Assembly (NCBI RefSeq): GCF_029761915.1
Contig: NZ_CP121695.1
Span: 6,849,501-6,913,500 of the forward strand
DNA length: 64,000 bases
Source: Bradyrhizobium sp. CB1650
Lineage (GTDB): Bacteria; Pseudomonadota; Alphaproteobacteria; Rhizobiales; Xanthobacteraceae
Direction: 5' to 3'
The stretch's first letter is position 1; the number at the start of each line of letters is the position of its first letter. Made by a program: the position numbers and the translations under genes. The notes below the pieces were generated by a model, which was not told the origin of the DNA, searched no databases, and saw only the letters and a list, made by a program, of their open reading frames with translations. Of this stretch, positions 1 through 9,678 are shown piece by piece.

Positions 1-3000
1 CGCGATCGCCGCTTGCGAGGCAAGCAGCTTCACCACGGCAATCCGCGCCGCCGCGAAGACGCGGGTGGTCAAGTTGTTCTCTAAGTAGAGCGCGCCGCCG
101 AGCTTGGCCTGGGCTATCAATGGAATGCACAGAATGGACCGCGCCTGGCGCTCACGGACGTAGGGGTCGGCGGCGAACGGGGGCTCAGTAGTGGCGTCGT
201 CGAGAATGACGCTTTCCCGGGTACGCAAGACGTGGTGCAGAACCGTCGCTGGCAGCTCCGTTGCGATCACGGTCTGGTCCCGCAAATGGACGACCAGCGC
301 GCCCCCGCTCGTTGTGGCTTCTGCCCGCACGCGCGGCTTAGCTTCGGTTGATAAGATCAAAACACCACGCTCGGCGCCCGCCTGTGCGATCGCGGTGCGC
401 ATGATAATCTCAAGTAGCTTCTCCAGCACAATCTCGCCCGACACGGCCTGCGACACCTTGATTACTGTGCCGAGATCGAGTTGTTCGACCGGCGCGGCTA
501 TTGTGCTCGTCGGAATAGCAGCACGTTCTTCTTCCTGAAGGTGCGGGTACGTCTCTTCGAGTTGCCGCACTTTACCGTGGGCTCCCCACCGCAAGTAATA
601 ATAGCGGGCCTTACGCAAGTAGAGATGCGCGATCTCCTCGAACTCGCGGGCCGCGTAAAACCGTGCTGCAAGTTCATAAGCGAGCGCCTGATTGTGAACG
701 AAGCCGTTGGAGCAGGCCGAGCGGATGGCATCTTCGTACAACCGCATCGCATCAGCATCACGAGTCTCAATGCGAGCAATTTCGGCGCCAATCAGCGCGG
801 CGCGGTTCTCGAAATTTTCGGGGCAATTCTCGGCCCACATCTCGAGCTGCTTGTGGTGATCGGACACAGCCTCGAAGTAATTCTGCTTCTCACTTGAAGA
901 TGCCAAAGGCAGGTAAGCCGCGAGAGAAAGCGCGCTATAAAAGTGAAACTCTGCCGTTTCGAATTGTGATGGTGATATCCAAAGTAGCCGCTTGGCTCTC
1001 GATGCGGCGTCGACGGCCGAAGCATAGTCTCCAGCAAAGAAGCGGGCTTGCAGCTTTCGGATCAAATACCAACAGTCAACTTCCGCCAATGCTGGGGTAT
1101 TTGCCAAATATTGCTCGAATCGTAGCTCGTCAAATTCGTCGTTGTTGAAGGATCCGAATTTCGGATTCTGTCCACGAAGCATCCGGATAAGTCCGAGTTG
1201 CGCGGTTATCTTGCCTACGACGAAGCCAAATCCAATCTTCCGCGCAAACCTAAGACCATTTTCGGCTTCTGCTTGTACTTCAGCGAGTGGGTCGCCGGCC
1301 GCGAGAAGATTTGTGATTAGGTGGTTGCGACTGAAAGCGGCAAACGTAAGGTCACCCATTTCGTTCGCAGCATCGAAAGCGCGGCGTACCAAATCGCGAC
1401 CAGCCCGAACGTGCTTCGTCCATGGGAGCACAAGGTCTCCGAAGGACATATAGGTTCGAGCTTGGAAGCGTTTAAATCCGTGCTGGTCAACCAGGTTATA
1501 GCCGAGCCGGCCAAACCGCGCGGCCGCGTTATAGCTGCCAAAGCGCGGTCCGGCTATAATGGCAAACCTTACATAGGCGAAGCACGAACTTTCGCTATTG
1601 CCAAATTCGAGACTCAGATTCACCATCCGACAAATGACGAGCGACGACAAATGCTCATCACTGAAGTGCGCTGGCGAGACAAGTTCGGCCAGCACCTCCA
1701 TAATATCAAGAACGTCCGATTTGGTCATTAAGGGCAAGTCGATGAGTTCTTCGATTTGCCGGCATCCAAGCTGAGACCAGATCCGCTTATATTCACCTAT
1801 TACTTCGTCTTTAGTTGGATGCGGTGACCAACTAATGCCGCCGCTTCGCAGGTATTCAAGACATACCTTCACACCGCGGTCGCTCTGGTCCAAAGTAGTG
1901 TAGAGAGTTAGGCGCAGGCGGGTGACGAGAGCGAAATCGTGACTCCCTATGGCGCGCCGAGCCAGCGTCGCAAGTCGATCTTCCGCCGACGCCATGTTTG
2001 CAGTCAGCAACTCGCACTCGGCCATAAGATTCTCGAGTGAGAAGATAAGCTCATACTTCTGATTCCAACTTTCTTCCGTCAACAGTGCCCGGCCAGCTGT
2101 GAGGTACTCGAGCGCCGAGCCATATGCAGTCGAGTCCTTTGCACGCCTGCCCGCGATCAAATTCAATTCTGCGATTCGGTTACGTTCCTCAACCGTTGTG
2201 ATGAGGCGAGAGCCGCGGTTGAGTTGATTGACGATCTCGAAGATCGCTTCTTCCCGCTCTTCTGGAGGGACGTGCGCCGCGAGCTGTCTCCCGATCCGGA
2301 GATGGGCAGCTGGGCGCAATGGCTCCGGGATCAGCGAATAGGCACCTTCCTGGATACGGTCGTGGACAAACCGGTAGGCATCCGGCAATCGTTCGATGAA
2401 TTCCTGACGGAGAGACGGCCACAGAGCCGCGTGAACCTCTTCCTCCGAAGTTGCGAGGACGATCGAAAGCGTCTTGATTTCGGCGACGTTGCCGAGACAC
2501 GCCAGTTGTTGCAGCGCATTCTGCGTTTCGGCCGAAAGGCGGGCCAGCTTCGCGACCAGGAGATCCACGACGTTGTCAGTGTATCCTTTGGCGTGAATGC
2601 GGTCGAGATTCCAGAACCACCCCGCAGTACTATGGTCGAAGGTGAGCATTTCCTCTTCTGCAAGCGAAGAGATGAACTGAATGGCAAAGAACGGATTGCC
2701 ACCTGTCTTCTCATGCACCAGCTGCGCGAGCGGCGCAGCGCGCACCGGCTCACATCGAAGAGAATCCGCAATCAACTGTTTCAAATCTTGGCGGGCCAGC
2801 GGCGCAAGGACGATCTCCTGGACTACCACTCCGGTTTTACGAATCGCTTCGAGCTTGCGCATCAATGGATGCGTCGAATCGACCTCGTTGTCCCGGTAGG
2901 CACCAATTAACATCAGGTGCCGCGCATCCGGCTGAGTAAGCAGATCCTCGAGCAAATCGAGCGTTGCCGCGTCGAGCCACTGCAAATCATCGAGGAACAG

Positions 3001-4386
3001 TGCAAGGGGATGCTCTGGTCGCGCGAACACGCCGATAAGCCGACGGAACACCAGCTGGAAACGGCGCTGCGCATCCTGGGGCGGAAGCGGAGGAACCGGT
3101 GCTTGCTCTCCGATTATAAGCTTTAGTTCAGCAACGAGATCGCAGATAAGTTGCCCGTTCGGACCCACTGCCTTTTGGACCGCATCGCGCCAGTCTCGCA
3201 GCTCGGCTTCTTCCTTACTCAGGAGGGGACGGACAAGCCTCTGAAGCGCTTGAACTAAAGTGGAATAGGGAATGTCACGCTTGTACTGGTCGAACTTGCC
3301 CGAGGCAAACATGCCGCTCAGCGGCACCAGCGCCTTGTGCAACTCGTTGACGACCGACGATTTTCCGACGCCGGAATATCCGGACACCAGCACGAGTTCC
3401 GGCGCGCCGCTCTGAGCGACGCGCTCGAACGCCGCGAGCAAGGCTTTGACCTCGAGTTCTCTCCCATACAGCTTCTCCGGGATCAGTAGTCGGTCTGGTA
3501 TGTCGTCTTGCCCAAGCGGGAAGTCGTCGATGCGCCCCTGACGCTCCCAGTCGCGGACACAGCGCCGCAGATCGCTCTCAAGGCCAGCAACTGTCTGGTA
3601 TCGATCCTCGGCGGCTTTGGCGAGCAACTTCATAATAATATTGGAGAGCGAGATTGGGACATCCGTCAGCCGCTTACTCGGCGGCGCCGGCTGCCGCGCA
3701 ATATGGCAGTGAACCCATTCCATGGGATCGGAAGCCGTGAATGGCAGCGCGCCCGTGAGCATCTGGTAAAAACTGACGCCGAGCGCGTAGAGATCGCTGC
3801 GCGAATCGACCGACCGGTTCATCCGACCGGTTTGCTCTGGCGCCATATAGGCGAGTGTGCCCGCGATGAACTCGGGCGGCGCGGGCGCTTGTCGCTCGCG
3901 TGGAAGGCGGGACGCTATGCCAAATCCTGTAAGTTTAACCGATCCGGTGTCGTGGTTCACCAGGAGATTCGCGGGCTTGATGTCCTTGTGGACGAGGCCG
4001 CGCTCGTGGAGCTTGCCCAGCGCTACAGCGGTGCTCATCGCAAGGCGCAGAAAGCGTCCCACCTCCATCGGAGTGGCCGCGCGCAGGTCAAGCGGTTCGC
4101 CGCCGGAATCCTCGAGCAGCAATGTAGTCCGATCGCCTTCGCGGATGAGCTCCAGCGGTCGGGCTGCCCATGTCCCGTCCAGGTCGCTCTTCAATTCATA
4201 TTCGCGAATAAGGCGATCGAGGATGGCAGGACTCGGATGCTCGGCGGCGGGTATGACCTCCAGCACGGTGCTTCGGTTTCCGTCGGCACCCAAGCTCCAC
4301 CTTCGGCAGAAGACGCGGTCTCCGTCTTCCCACAAGACCTGGAAGCTGCGGTTCCCATCGCTGTCATGACGAGTAGATGCATTCAA
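1..4386 (-). CDS. Giant kinase-like / AAA ATPase / GAF signalling protein (3' end outside window)
   Basis: An open minus-strand frame runs without a stop from about 4470 to base 1, so the protein is at least 1462 residues and its C-terminus lies beyond the window. Order: Ser/Thr kinase-like domain (about 1-295; loop HKDIKPAN near residue 130, then APEQTGRMNRSVDSRSDLY), an AAA/predictive ATPase (starts KLYGRE near 305; Walker A GYSGVGKSS near 335; Walker B LALFLDDLQWLD near 464), a long helical TPR-like stretch, and a GAF domain from about 1300. This order is that of the trifunctional kinase/ATPase/sensor histidine kinase family, so a histidine kinase probably follows. No ATG fits. TTG at 4386 has GGAG upstream and gives the family-like N-terminus MNAS. 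The DFG aspartate is Gly (LTGFG) and no VAIK lysine is evident, so the kinase domain may be inactive. A FixJ-type regulator lies immediately upstream and may be its partner. Confidence 0.85.
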   Translation of the reverse strand, partial: MNASTRHDSDGNRSFQVLWEDGDRVFCRRWSLGADGNRSTVLEVIPAAEHPSPAILDRLIREYELKSDLDGTWAARPLELIREGDRTTLLLEDSGGEPLDLRAATPMEVGRFLRLAMSTAVALGKLHERGLVHKDIKPANLLVNHDTGSVKLTGFGIASRLPRERQAPAPPEFIAGTLAYMAPEQTGRMNRSVDSRSDLYALGVSFYQMLTGALPFTASDPMEWVHCHIARQPAPPSKRLTDVPISLSNIIMKLLAKAAEDRYQTVAGLESDLRRCVRDWERQGRIDDFPLGQDDIPDRLLIPEKLYGRELEVKALLAAFERVAQSGAPELVLVSGYSGVGKSSVVNELHKALVPLSGMFASGKFDQYKRDIPYSTLVQALQRLVRPLLSKEEAELRDWRDAVQKAVGPNGQLICDLVAELKLIIGEQAPVPPLPPQDAQRRFQLVFRRLIGVFARPEHPLALFLDDLQWLDAATLDLLEDLLTQPDARHLMLIGAYRDNEVDSTHPLMRKLEAIRKTGVVVQEIVLAPLARQDLKQLIADSLRCEPVRAAPLAQLVHEKTGGNPFFAIQFISSLAEEEMLTFDHSTAGWFWNLDRIHAKGYTDNVVDLLVAKLARLSAETQNALQQLACLGNVAEIKTLSIVLATSEEEVHAALWPSLRQEFIERLPDAYRFVHDRIQEGAYSLIPEPLRPAAHLRIGRQLAAHVPPEEREEAIFEIVNQLNRGSRLITTVEERNRIAELNLIAGRRAKDSTAYGSALEYLTAGRALLTEESWNQKYELIFSLENLMAECELLTANMASAEDRLATLARRAIGSHDFALVTRLRLTLYTTLDQSDRGVKVCLEYLRSGGISWSPHPTKDEVIGEYKRIWSQLGCRQIEELIDLPLMTKSDVLDIMEVLAELVSPAHFSDEHLSSLVICRMVNLSLEFGNSESSCFAYVRFAIIAGPRFGSYNAAARFGRLGYNLVDQHGFKRFQARTYMSFGDLVLPWTKHVRAGRDLVRRAFDAANEMGDLTFAAFSRNHLITNLLAAGDPLAEVQAEAENGLRFARKIGFGFVVGKITAQLGLIRMLRGQNPKFGSFNNDEFDELRFEQYLANTPALAEVDCWYLIRKLQARFFAGDYASAVDAASRAKRLLWISPSQFETAEFHFYSALSLAAYLPLASSSEKQNYFEAVSDHHKQLEMWAENCPENFENRAALIGAEIARIETRDADAMRLYEDAIRSACSNGFVHNQALAYELAARFYAAREFEEIAHLYLRKARYYYLRWGAHGKVRQLEETYPHLQEEERAAIPTSTIAAPVEQLDLGTVIKVSQAVSGEIVLEKLLEIIMRTAIAQAGAERGVLILSTEAKPRVRAEATTSGGALVVHLRDQTVIATELPATVLHHVLRTRESVILDDATTEPPFAADPYVRERQARSILCIPLIAQAKLGGALYLENNLTTRVFAAARIAVVKLLASQAAIA

Positions 4387-4497
4387 CTGCCGGACTCCAC
4401 CACTCCGCCAACCAAGGCTCCGGTGCGGTCTCGCGTCTGCGTCTTGCGCGGGATCTTGAGCTAAATTGTTCTAAGTGTACTACTGGCGTGCGTGTTC

Positions 4498-5214
4498 CTA
4501 TTCTTCTTGCCCCCGAATGCCGAGGTTCTCGGCGATGAGCACCAGATCGGCCAATGATTTTACGCCCATCTTTCGCATCATGTGACCACGGTGAATCTTC
4601 ACGGTCATTTCGCTTATCCCGATTCTCGCGGCCACCACCTTGTTCATAAGGCCGGCTGTCACCAGCGCCATAATTTGGCGCTCGCGAGGTGTGAGCGATT
4701 CAAAGCGGGCTCGGATGTCCAGACTGGACTGCTCTTCCCTACGACGCTTTGCATCGCGTTCAAGAGCCGCCGTCACTGCGTCGAGCATCTCTTGATCACG
4801 AAACGGCTTTGTTAGGAAATCGATTGCACCGGCCTTCATTGCCTTGACCGACATTGGTATATCCCCATGGCCGGTGACGAAGATAATCGGTATGTTCACC
4901 CCTAGTCGATTGAGTTCTATTTGCAGGTCGAACCCGCTCAGCCGAGGTAGTCTGACATCCAGGACCAGGCAACTTGGGCCGTCAAGCAGCGGCTGTTCCA
5001 ACAGTTCCGTTGCGGATGCGAACGTTCTTACGTTTAGTCCGACCGAACGAAACAAACTGCTGAGTGCGCCGCGAGCGAGCGGATCATCGTCGACCACAAG
5101 TACAGTTGGACCGTCCGTTGCTGGAATGGCGGAAGCAGTAGGCGCGTCCTTTTTCACGACACGAGTGTCCGTCTCACATCGAGAAAGTCCCCTTTTTGGC
5201 TGAACATAGTTCAT
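4498..5214 (-). CDS. FixJ/NarL-type two-component response regulator (copy 1)
   Basis: 238 residues. Receiver domain about 36-150 with the acidic pocket VVDDD, phospho-acceptor Asp in LVLDVRLP, the switch region FVTGHGD and the lysine in LTKPF. C-terminal LuxR/FixJ helix-turn-helix begins LTPRERQIM with recognition helix ISEMTVKIHRGHMMRKM. It should be phosphorylated by a histidine kinase and bind DNA. It is transcribed just ahead of the giant kinase/ATPase gene (111 bp), suggesting a cognate pair. A near-identical paralogue lies at 9679-10398; by eye about 24 differences over the last 205 residues, with divergent first 35 residues. In the DNA-binding domain this copy has NKVVAARIG where copy 2 has NKEVAHRIG. 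Confidence 0.92.
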   Translation of the reverse strand: MNYVQPKRGLSRCETDTRVVKKDAPTASAIPATDGPTVLVVDDDPLARGALSSLFRSVGLNVRTFASATELLEQPLLDGPSCLVLDVRLPRLSGFDLQIELNRLGVNIPIIFVTGHGDIPMSVKAMKAGAIDFLTKPFRDQEMLDAVTAALERDAKRRREEQSSLDIRARFESLTPRERQIMALVTAGLMNKVVAARIGISEMTVKIHRGHMMRKMGVKSLADLVLIAENLGIRGQEE

Positions 5215-5396
5215 AGCTCTTTCACCAAGACCGTGTCGCTGACCTATAGACGCTAAGTAGCTCGCATCTTACCGACAAAAGGGACGGAACAATATTTTCT
5301 CCGCGCTGTCGGCCCCATCATCGGCGCGCTCACACTTCTTAGTCGTCACTGCTGGCCTGTTCGAAAGGTTTCGATAAGCGCGCATAGCTGACTCTT

Positions 5397-6404
5397 TCAT
5401 TCAAGGATGGATCGAAGAAGAGCGTTGGTCTGCGCAATCGCACCGCGGGCCGCAGGCGTATCGGCCAATGCGTTGAGCAGAACGAAATCGTGAATGGTAT
5501 CGTTGTATCTCGCTGAAGTGACGCGCACGCCCGCGCGAGCCAAGTGGCGCGCGTAACACTCGCCCTCGTCACGGAGCACGTCGTTCTCGGCAACAATGAC
5601 AAGCGCATCAGGAAGGCCCGCCAGCTGATCAATGGAGGCGTTGAGCGGCGCTGCGGAGATGTCTTTACCTGCGGCGGCGTCCGGAAGATATGCCTCCCAA
5701 AAAGATTCCATGGCTTGTTTGGTGAGCCACGGACCATTTGCGAATGAGGCGTAGGATCCGGTATCGAAGTTCGAGCTGAGGGCGGGACAAAACAGCACCT
5801 GCACATCGATCTTGGGGCCGCGTCGCTCCTTCGCTAAGAGCGTGACGGCAGTCGCGATGGTTCCCCCCACGCCATCGCCAGCGATGCCGAGGCGGGTGGG
5901 ATCGAGTCCGAAATGCCCGCCGCGTTCTACCAGGTATTTGGTAGCGGCATAGACTTGTTCGATTGCCACAGGAAATTTCGCTTCAGGCGAGCGATCGTAC
6001 TCCACAAATAACACCGCGACATGTGCACCGACAGCGATTTCGCGAATCAGGCGGTCGTGCGTTTCCTTATCGCCGAAAATCCAGCCGCCGCCATGGGCAT
6101 ACACCAATGCGGGTAGCGGTTCACGTGCTCCCTCTGGCCGAATGATACGAATTGGCACAGCTCCGGTGGGACCTGTGGGAACTGCTATGTCCTCGATATG
6201 CACGGCCGGCTTTCCGATAACGCCTGATTGGATATCCGTCAGAAATCTTCGTGCGTCTTCAGGGGACAGTTGGCGCGGCATTTGCCCGCCAGCTAGGGCA
6301 TCGACAAACTGCTGTGTCAGCGGCTCGAGAAACGATGGGTCGGCGGTGTCTATTGGTGCGGCTTTCGCAGGCATCGATTCCATCCGAGAAGTAGCGCTCG
6401 GCAT
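5397..6404 (-). CDS. Alpha/beta hydrolase (HSL family) lacking the nucleophilic serine
   Basis: 335 residues, full length for the hormone-sensitive-lipase/acetyl-esterase family. The oxyanion motif HGGGW is present, and the acid and base of the triad are visible (AENDVLRDEG; IHDF). The nucleophile elbow, normally GDSxGG, reads GDGVGG: the codon is GGC where AGC would give Ser, so hydrolytic activity is doubtful. Starts at 6404 or, with a better Shine-Dalgarno-like GGATGGA, at 6374 (MPAKAAPID) are possible. It lies between the winged-helix ATPase regulator upstream and the copy-1 response regulator downstream. A 53-bp tandem repeat with a CAACG-AAA-CGTTG palindrome lies just upstream. Confidence 0.85.
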   Translation of the reverse strand: MPSATSRMESMPAKAAPIDTADPSFLEPLTQQFVDALAGGQMPRQLSPEDARRFLTDIQSGVIGKPAVHIEDIAVPTGPTGAVPIRIIRPEGAREPLPALVYAHGGGWIFGDKETHDRLIREIAVGAHVAVLFVEYDRSPEAKFPVAIEQVYAATKYLVERGGHFGLDPTRLGIAGDGVGGTIATAVTLLAKERRGPKIDVQVLFCPALSSNFDTGSYASFANGPWLTKQAMESFWEAYLPDAAAGKDISAAPLNASIDQLAGLPDALVIVAENDVLRDEGECYARHLARAGVRVTSARYNDTIHDFVLLNALADTPAARGAIAQTNALLRSILE

Positions 6405-6431
6405 ACATCATGAGTTCGCCGCCACGAAACG

Positions 6432-6537
6432 CCAACGAAACGTTGTGAATTCTCGCGAAATCCGGCAAGGAACCGTGAAACAGCCCAACGAAACGTTGTG
6501 AATCTTCTTGAAATCTCGACAGGTTGCGTGAAATAGC
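6432..6537. repeat. 53-bp tandem direct repeat in hydrolase upstream region
   Basis: Two adjacent copies, 6432-6484 and 6485-6537, match at 41 of 53 positions; the first 19 bases are identical. Each copy starts with the short inverted repeat CAACG-AAA-CGTTG and ends with GTGAAA-AGC. It lies between the stop of the winged-helix ATPase gene and the start of the hydrolase gene, both on the minus strand. This is where an operator for the hydrolase would be expected. That it binds the upstream regulator is inference. Confidence 0.75.
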
Positions 6538-6557
6538 CTTCTTTCGAGACGGTCGAG

Positions 6558-9497
6558 CTATCGATGTACCGACAGTTGGTCAAGGAGAGTCTTCGCGACC
6601 CTGAGATCGTTGGTTTCGTGGCCCTCGCCGAAACGGCCATAGACTGGCAAAAGCAGATCATAGGCTTCGCCGACCCTCCCCTGGTCCCGGCGCAGTCGCG
6701 CCAGGCTGATTGTGGTCCGAAGCTCCCACGCGAGAGCTTCCTGCGTTCGGGCCAACCTAATCGACGCTAAAAAATCCTCCTCGGCCGCGCGGGCAGCATC
6801 ATCGGCACCCCCGCCCAAAACGACCACACCTCTGGTCCGCAACAGCTCTGGACTGCACCAGCGCTCCTCACTCTGTTCGTTTCGCGCGATCGCATCATCG
6901 ATCGTGGCCTTCGCCGCGAGAACGTCTCCAGCGGCCGCCAAGCCTTCGGCCAGCCCGCCAAGGAACGTGGTGAGGTACTGGACGAATCTCGCTCGGCGCA
7001 ACTGGTCGATACCAGCTCTGAGCCGCTGCAATCCGGCCGTAAAATCGGAACGCTTGACGTACAGTTCTCCTTCGAAACAGCGCGCGTAAGCACGCCAGAT
7101 ATCAAGCTCATCGCCAGCCGTCTGATCGAGCAGCATTCTCGTATAGCGCTCCGCGGCCAATAGGTCGCCGGCCAGAAGGGCAATTGGACACGCCGCCTGA
7201 GCAAGCGCATTGCAAAGCGAAAGCCTGTGATTGATTGAAAGCGCTTCGCCGACATTAATTTCGATACAGCGCAGCGCCTGATCCGCAAACCCCTGCAGCC
7301 AAAGCACGCGCGCGAGCGTGATGCGTGCTGTCACCCGTTGATCGAACTGGAAGCGAACCGCATGTGATCGACGGACCGGGGCGACGTAGCTCGCAAGCAT
7401 CCGCTCAATGTGCTGACGCGCCTTCGATTGGACGCCCAGCAAGTGCAGCGTCGCACCTGTCAATCGGTCGCCGACCAATCGATCATTGATGTCCTCGGTG
7501 TTATCGGCAACAGAAACAAAGCGATTCGCGAGAGCCAGGGCCTGGCCGAATTCTCCCCGATTGACTCGCGAAGCCCACATTCCCCAGAGTGTTCGTAAGC
7601 GGTAGTCTGTATCATCCAACGCTTCCGCGATTTCAAAAGCAGTTGTCCACGCCGCTCCGGTGTCTCTGGCCGATACCGTTGTATACATCTGCGACCAAGC
7701 GACCGCAGCATAGAGGTGCATCCGGCGCTGGTCATTCTTACTTGCGCTTTCTTCGAGCGTCGCTAACGCTAGTTCGGCGCGCGCGCGGCATTCCTCCATT
7801 AGCGACATCTCAAACCAGAGGGGTACCGCGGCGGCCGTCAGTGCCACACCGACACCAACGTCGCCGCTCGCTGAAAAGGCCCAGTCGAGCGTGCTGCGGA
7901 GATCGTCAATCTGGGGAGCATAGGTCGACAACCATTCGGCCGTCGGCCAAGTCTCCCAGTCGGCATGGGCACGCTCAAATCGATCAAGTTGGTAATGCGC
8001 GTGCCGACTCGTGACGACTTGCGTCTCGCCATCCTCAGCCAGCCGCTTCAGGGCGTAGGCCCGTGCGGTGTCGCTTAACCGATAATGTACAATCTCGTCT
8101 CGCACGTCGGACATGACCAGCGACTTCTCCACGAGGTCGGCAACGATTTCATCCACCTTGGATGCCGCCACCTTGGCGTCGCTAGCGATGAAGCTTGCTG
8201 CCTCCATAGTGAAGCGACCTGCAAAAACACCTAGTCGGCGCATGACGGCGCGTTCGATTTCGGAGAGCAATTCGTAACTCCAATCGAAGGCCGCACGAAG
8301 TGTCTGATGCCGCGGCAAAGCCGTACGTCGACCGTGTGTCAACAAATGAAATCGATCGTCTAGGCGACTGGCCACCCCGCGAACCCCGAAGGCGTCAACG
8401 CGACTCGCCGCAAGTTCGATCGCGAGCGCGATTCCGTCGAGCCGTCGGCAGATTTGTGCAACAACCGGAACGTCTTCATCCCTGAGTTCGTATCCGTCGG
8501 CACTGGCGGCCGCCCGCTCGACGAAGAGTTGAAGAGCCGGATAGCGAAGGGCTTCCGCGGCTGTTAATGCTGACCCGGGAGGGGCTGTTTCCAGCGGCGG
8601 TAGACGCTGCACGCGCTCATCTTCGGCACGTAGTGGTTCTCGGCTGGTCGAAAGAACTTGAACACCCGGTGCTCCCTTCAGCACTTCTTCGGCCAGGGCT
8701 GCCGCCGCCAGTAAGACATGTTCGCAGTTGTCGAACAGAAGCAGCATCTCCTTGTCTTTCAGAAAGGAAGTCAACGCGGGATACGGATTCTCCGAGCGCA
8801 CGGCAACGCCAAGCACCGACGCGAGGGCGCTAGGCACGAGTCGAGGGTCGCTGAGTGGGGCAAGGTCAACAAATCGTGCACCATCCTTGTAAGAGCCAAT
8901 CAGCTTGTCGGCGACCGCCAGGGCGACTGTGGTTTTGCCTATGCCGGCTGGTCCGACAATGGTGACAAATCGACCCCGCTGCAGTCGACTGCTTACCATA
9001 GCAACTATATCAGTGCGACCGATCGGTCGGGTGAGCCGGTCGGGCAGGTTGCCCCCGTTATGCGCGGTGCTAGGGGAGCGCTGCGCTGCGTCACCCAAGG
9101 ATCGCGCAACCGTCGCAACGAAGCGATACCCTCGACTAGGCACCGTGACGACGTAATTCTCGCCTGACCCACCTTCCGCGAGTGCGCGCCGCACGGCATT
9201 GATTTGAGCTCGTACATTGGATTCGTCGACGGTGAAGCCGGACCATACGCGAGCGGTAAGCGCATCTTTGTCGATCACTTCGCCGGCGCGTTCAACCAAG
9301 GCAACGAGGACTTCAAAGGCTCGACTTCCAAGCGCAACCCGACTCTCGCCTCGAAGCAACAATTGTTGCCGTGGGTACAGGCGGAATGGACCGAACGAGA
9401 AAGTCAGTTCGGTCGGCCCATCCACGAGATTCGGTCCGCTGCCTTCCTTCCCTGATACAGAAGGATGCTCACGGTCGCCTCTGCCAATAGGTGCCAT
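6558..9497 (-). CDS. Winged-helix (OmpR/CadC-type) regulator with STAND-like ATPase and TPR region
   Basis: 979 residues. About 30-130 is an OmpR/PhoB-type DNA-binding winged helix (FGPFRLYPRQQLLLRGE ... VPSRGYRFVATV). About 160-450 is an NTPase with Walker A VGPAGIGKTT and Walker B-like LLLFDNCEHVL, followed by the arginine-bearing TSREPLR. The rest is helical and TPR-like. Such proteins are soluble ATP-dependent transcription regulators that keep the ATPase off until a ligand binds the helical repeat region. The ATG at 9497 has GAGGTGAG upstream. The next gene in the same direction is the alpha/beta hydrolase, a likely target through the 53-bp repeat between them. Confidence 0.88.
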   Translation of the reverse strand: MAPIGRGDREHPSVSGKEGSGPNLVDGPTELTFSFGPFRLYPRQQLLLRGESRVALGSRAFEVLVALVERAGEVIDKDALTARVWSGFTVDESNVRAQINAVRRALAEGGSGENYVVTVPSRGYRFVATVARSLGDAAQRSPSTAHNGGNLPDRLTRPIGRTDIVAMVSSRLQRGRFVTIVGPAGIGKTTVALAVADKLIGSYKDGARFVDLAPLSDPRLVPSALASVLGVAVRSENPYPALTSFLKDKEMLLLFDNCEHVLLAAAALAEEVLKGAPGVQVLSTSREPLRAEDERVQRLPPLETAPPGSALTAAEALRYPALQLFVERAAASADGYELRDEDVPVVAQICRRLDGIALAIELAASRVDAFGVRGVASRLDDRFHLLTHGRRTALPRHQTLRAAFDWSYELLSEIERAVMRRLGVFAGRFTMEAASFIASDAKVAASKVDEIVADLVEKSLVMSDVRDEIVHYRLSDTARAYALKRLAEDGETQVVTSRHAHYQLDRFERAHADWETWPTAEWLSTYAPQIDDLRSTLDWAFSASGDVGVGVALTAAAVPLWFEMSLMEECRARAELALATLEESASKNDQRRMHLYAAVAWSQMYTTVSARDTGAAWTTAFEIAEALDDTDYRLRTLWGMWASRVNRGEFGQALALANRFVSVADNTEDINDRLVGDRLTGATLHLLGVQSKARQHIERMLASYVAPVRRSHAVRFQFDQRVTARITLARVLWLQGFADQALRCIEINVGEALSINHRLSLCNALAQAACPIALLAGDLLAAERYTRMLLDQTAGDELDIWRAYARCFEGELYVKRSDFTAGLQRLRAGIDQLRRARFVQYLTTFLGGLAEGLAAAGDVLAAKATIDDAIARNEQSEERWCSPELLRTRGVVVLGGGADDAARAAEEDFLASIRLARTQEALAWELRTTISLARLRRDQGRVGEAYDLLLPVYGRFGEGHETNDLRVAKTLLDQLSVHR

Positions 9498-9678
9498 TTT
9501 GGCTCACCTCTTCGAGAGCCAAGGTGGATAGACTTATGCCCGCAACAATGGGCTCGAAAATACTGCAGTCCATCCGAGTTCTGGTAACTGTTCGATCATC
9601 GGGAGTGAGGGTCATTGACCGTATCCTGCCGGCGCACAGAGTGCCATGGACCCGTCGTTCCAGATAAACCTGCATTTC

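Noticed and set aside
498..1037. Minus-strand and plus-strand short open frames inside the giant kinase gene
   Set aside because: They are shadows: the protein in the frame ending at base 1 is continuous and family-like across the whole interval.
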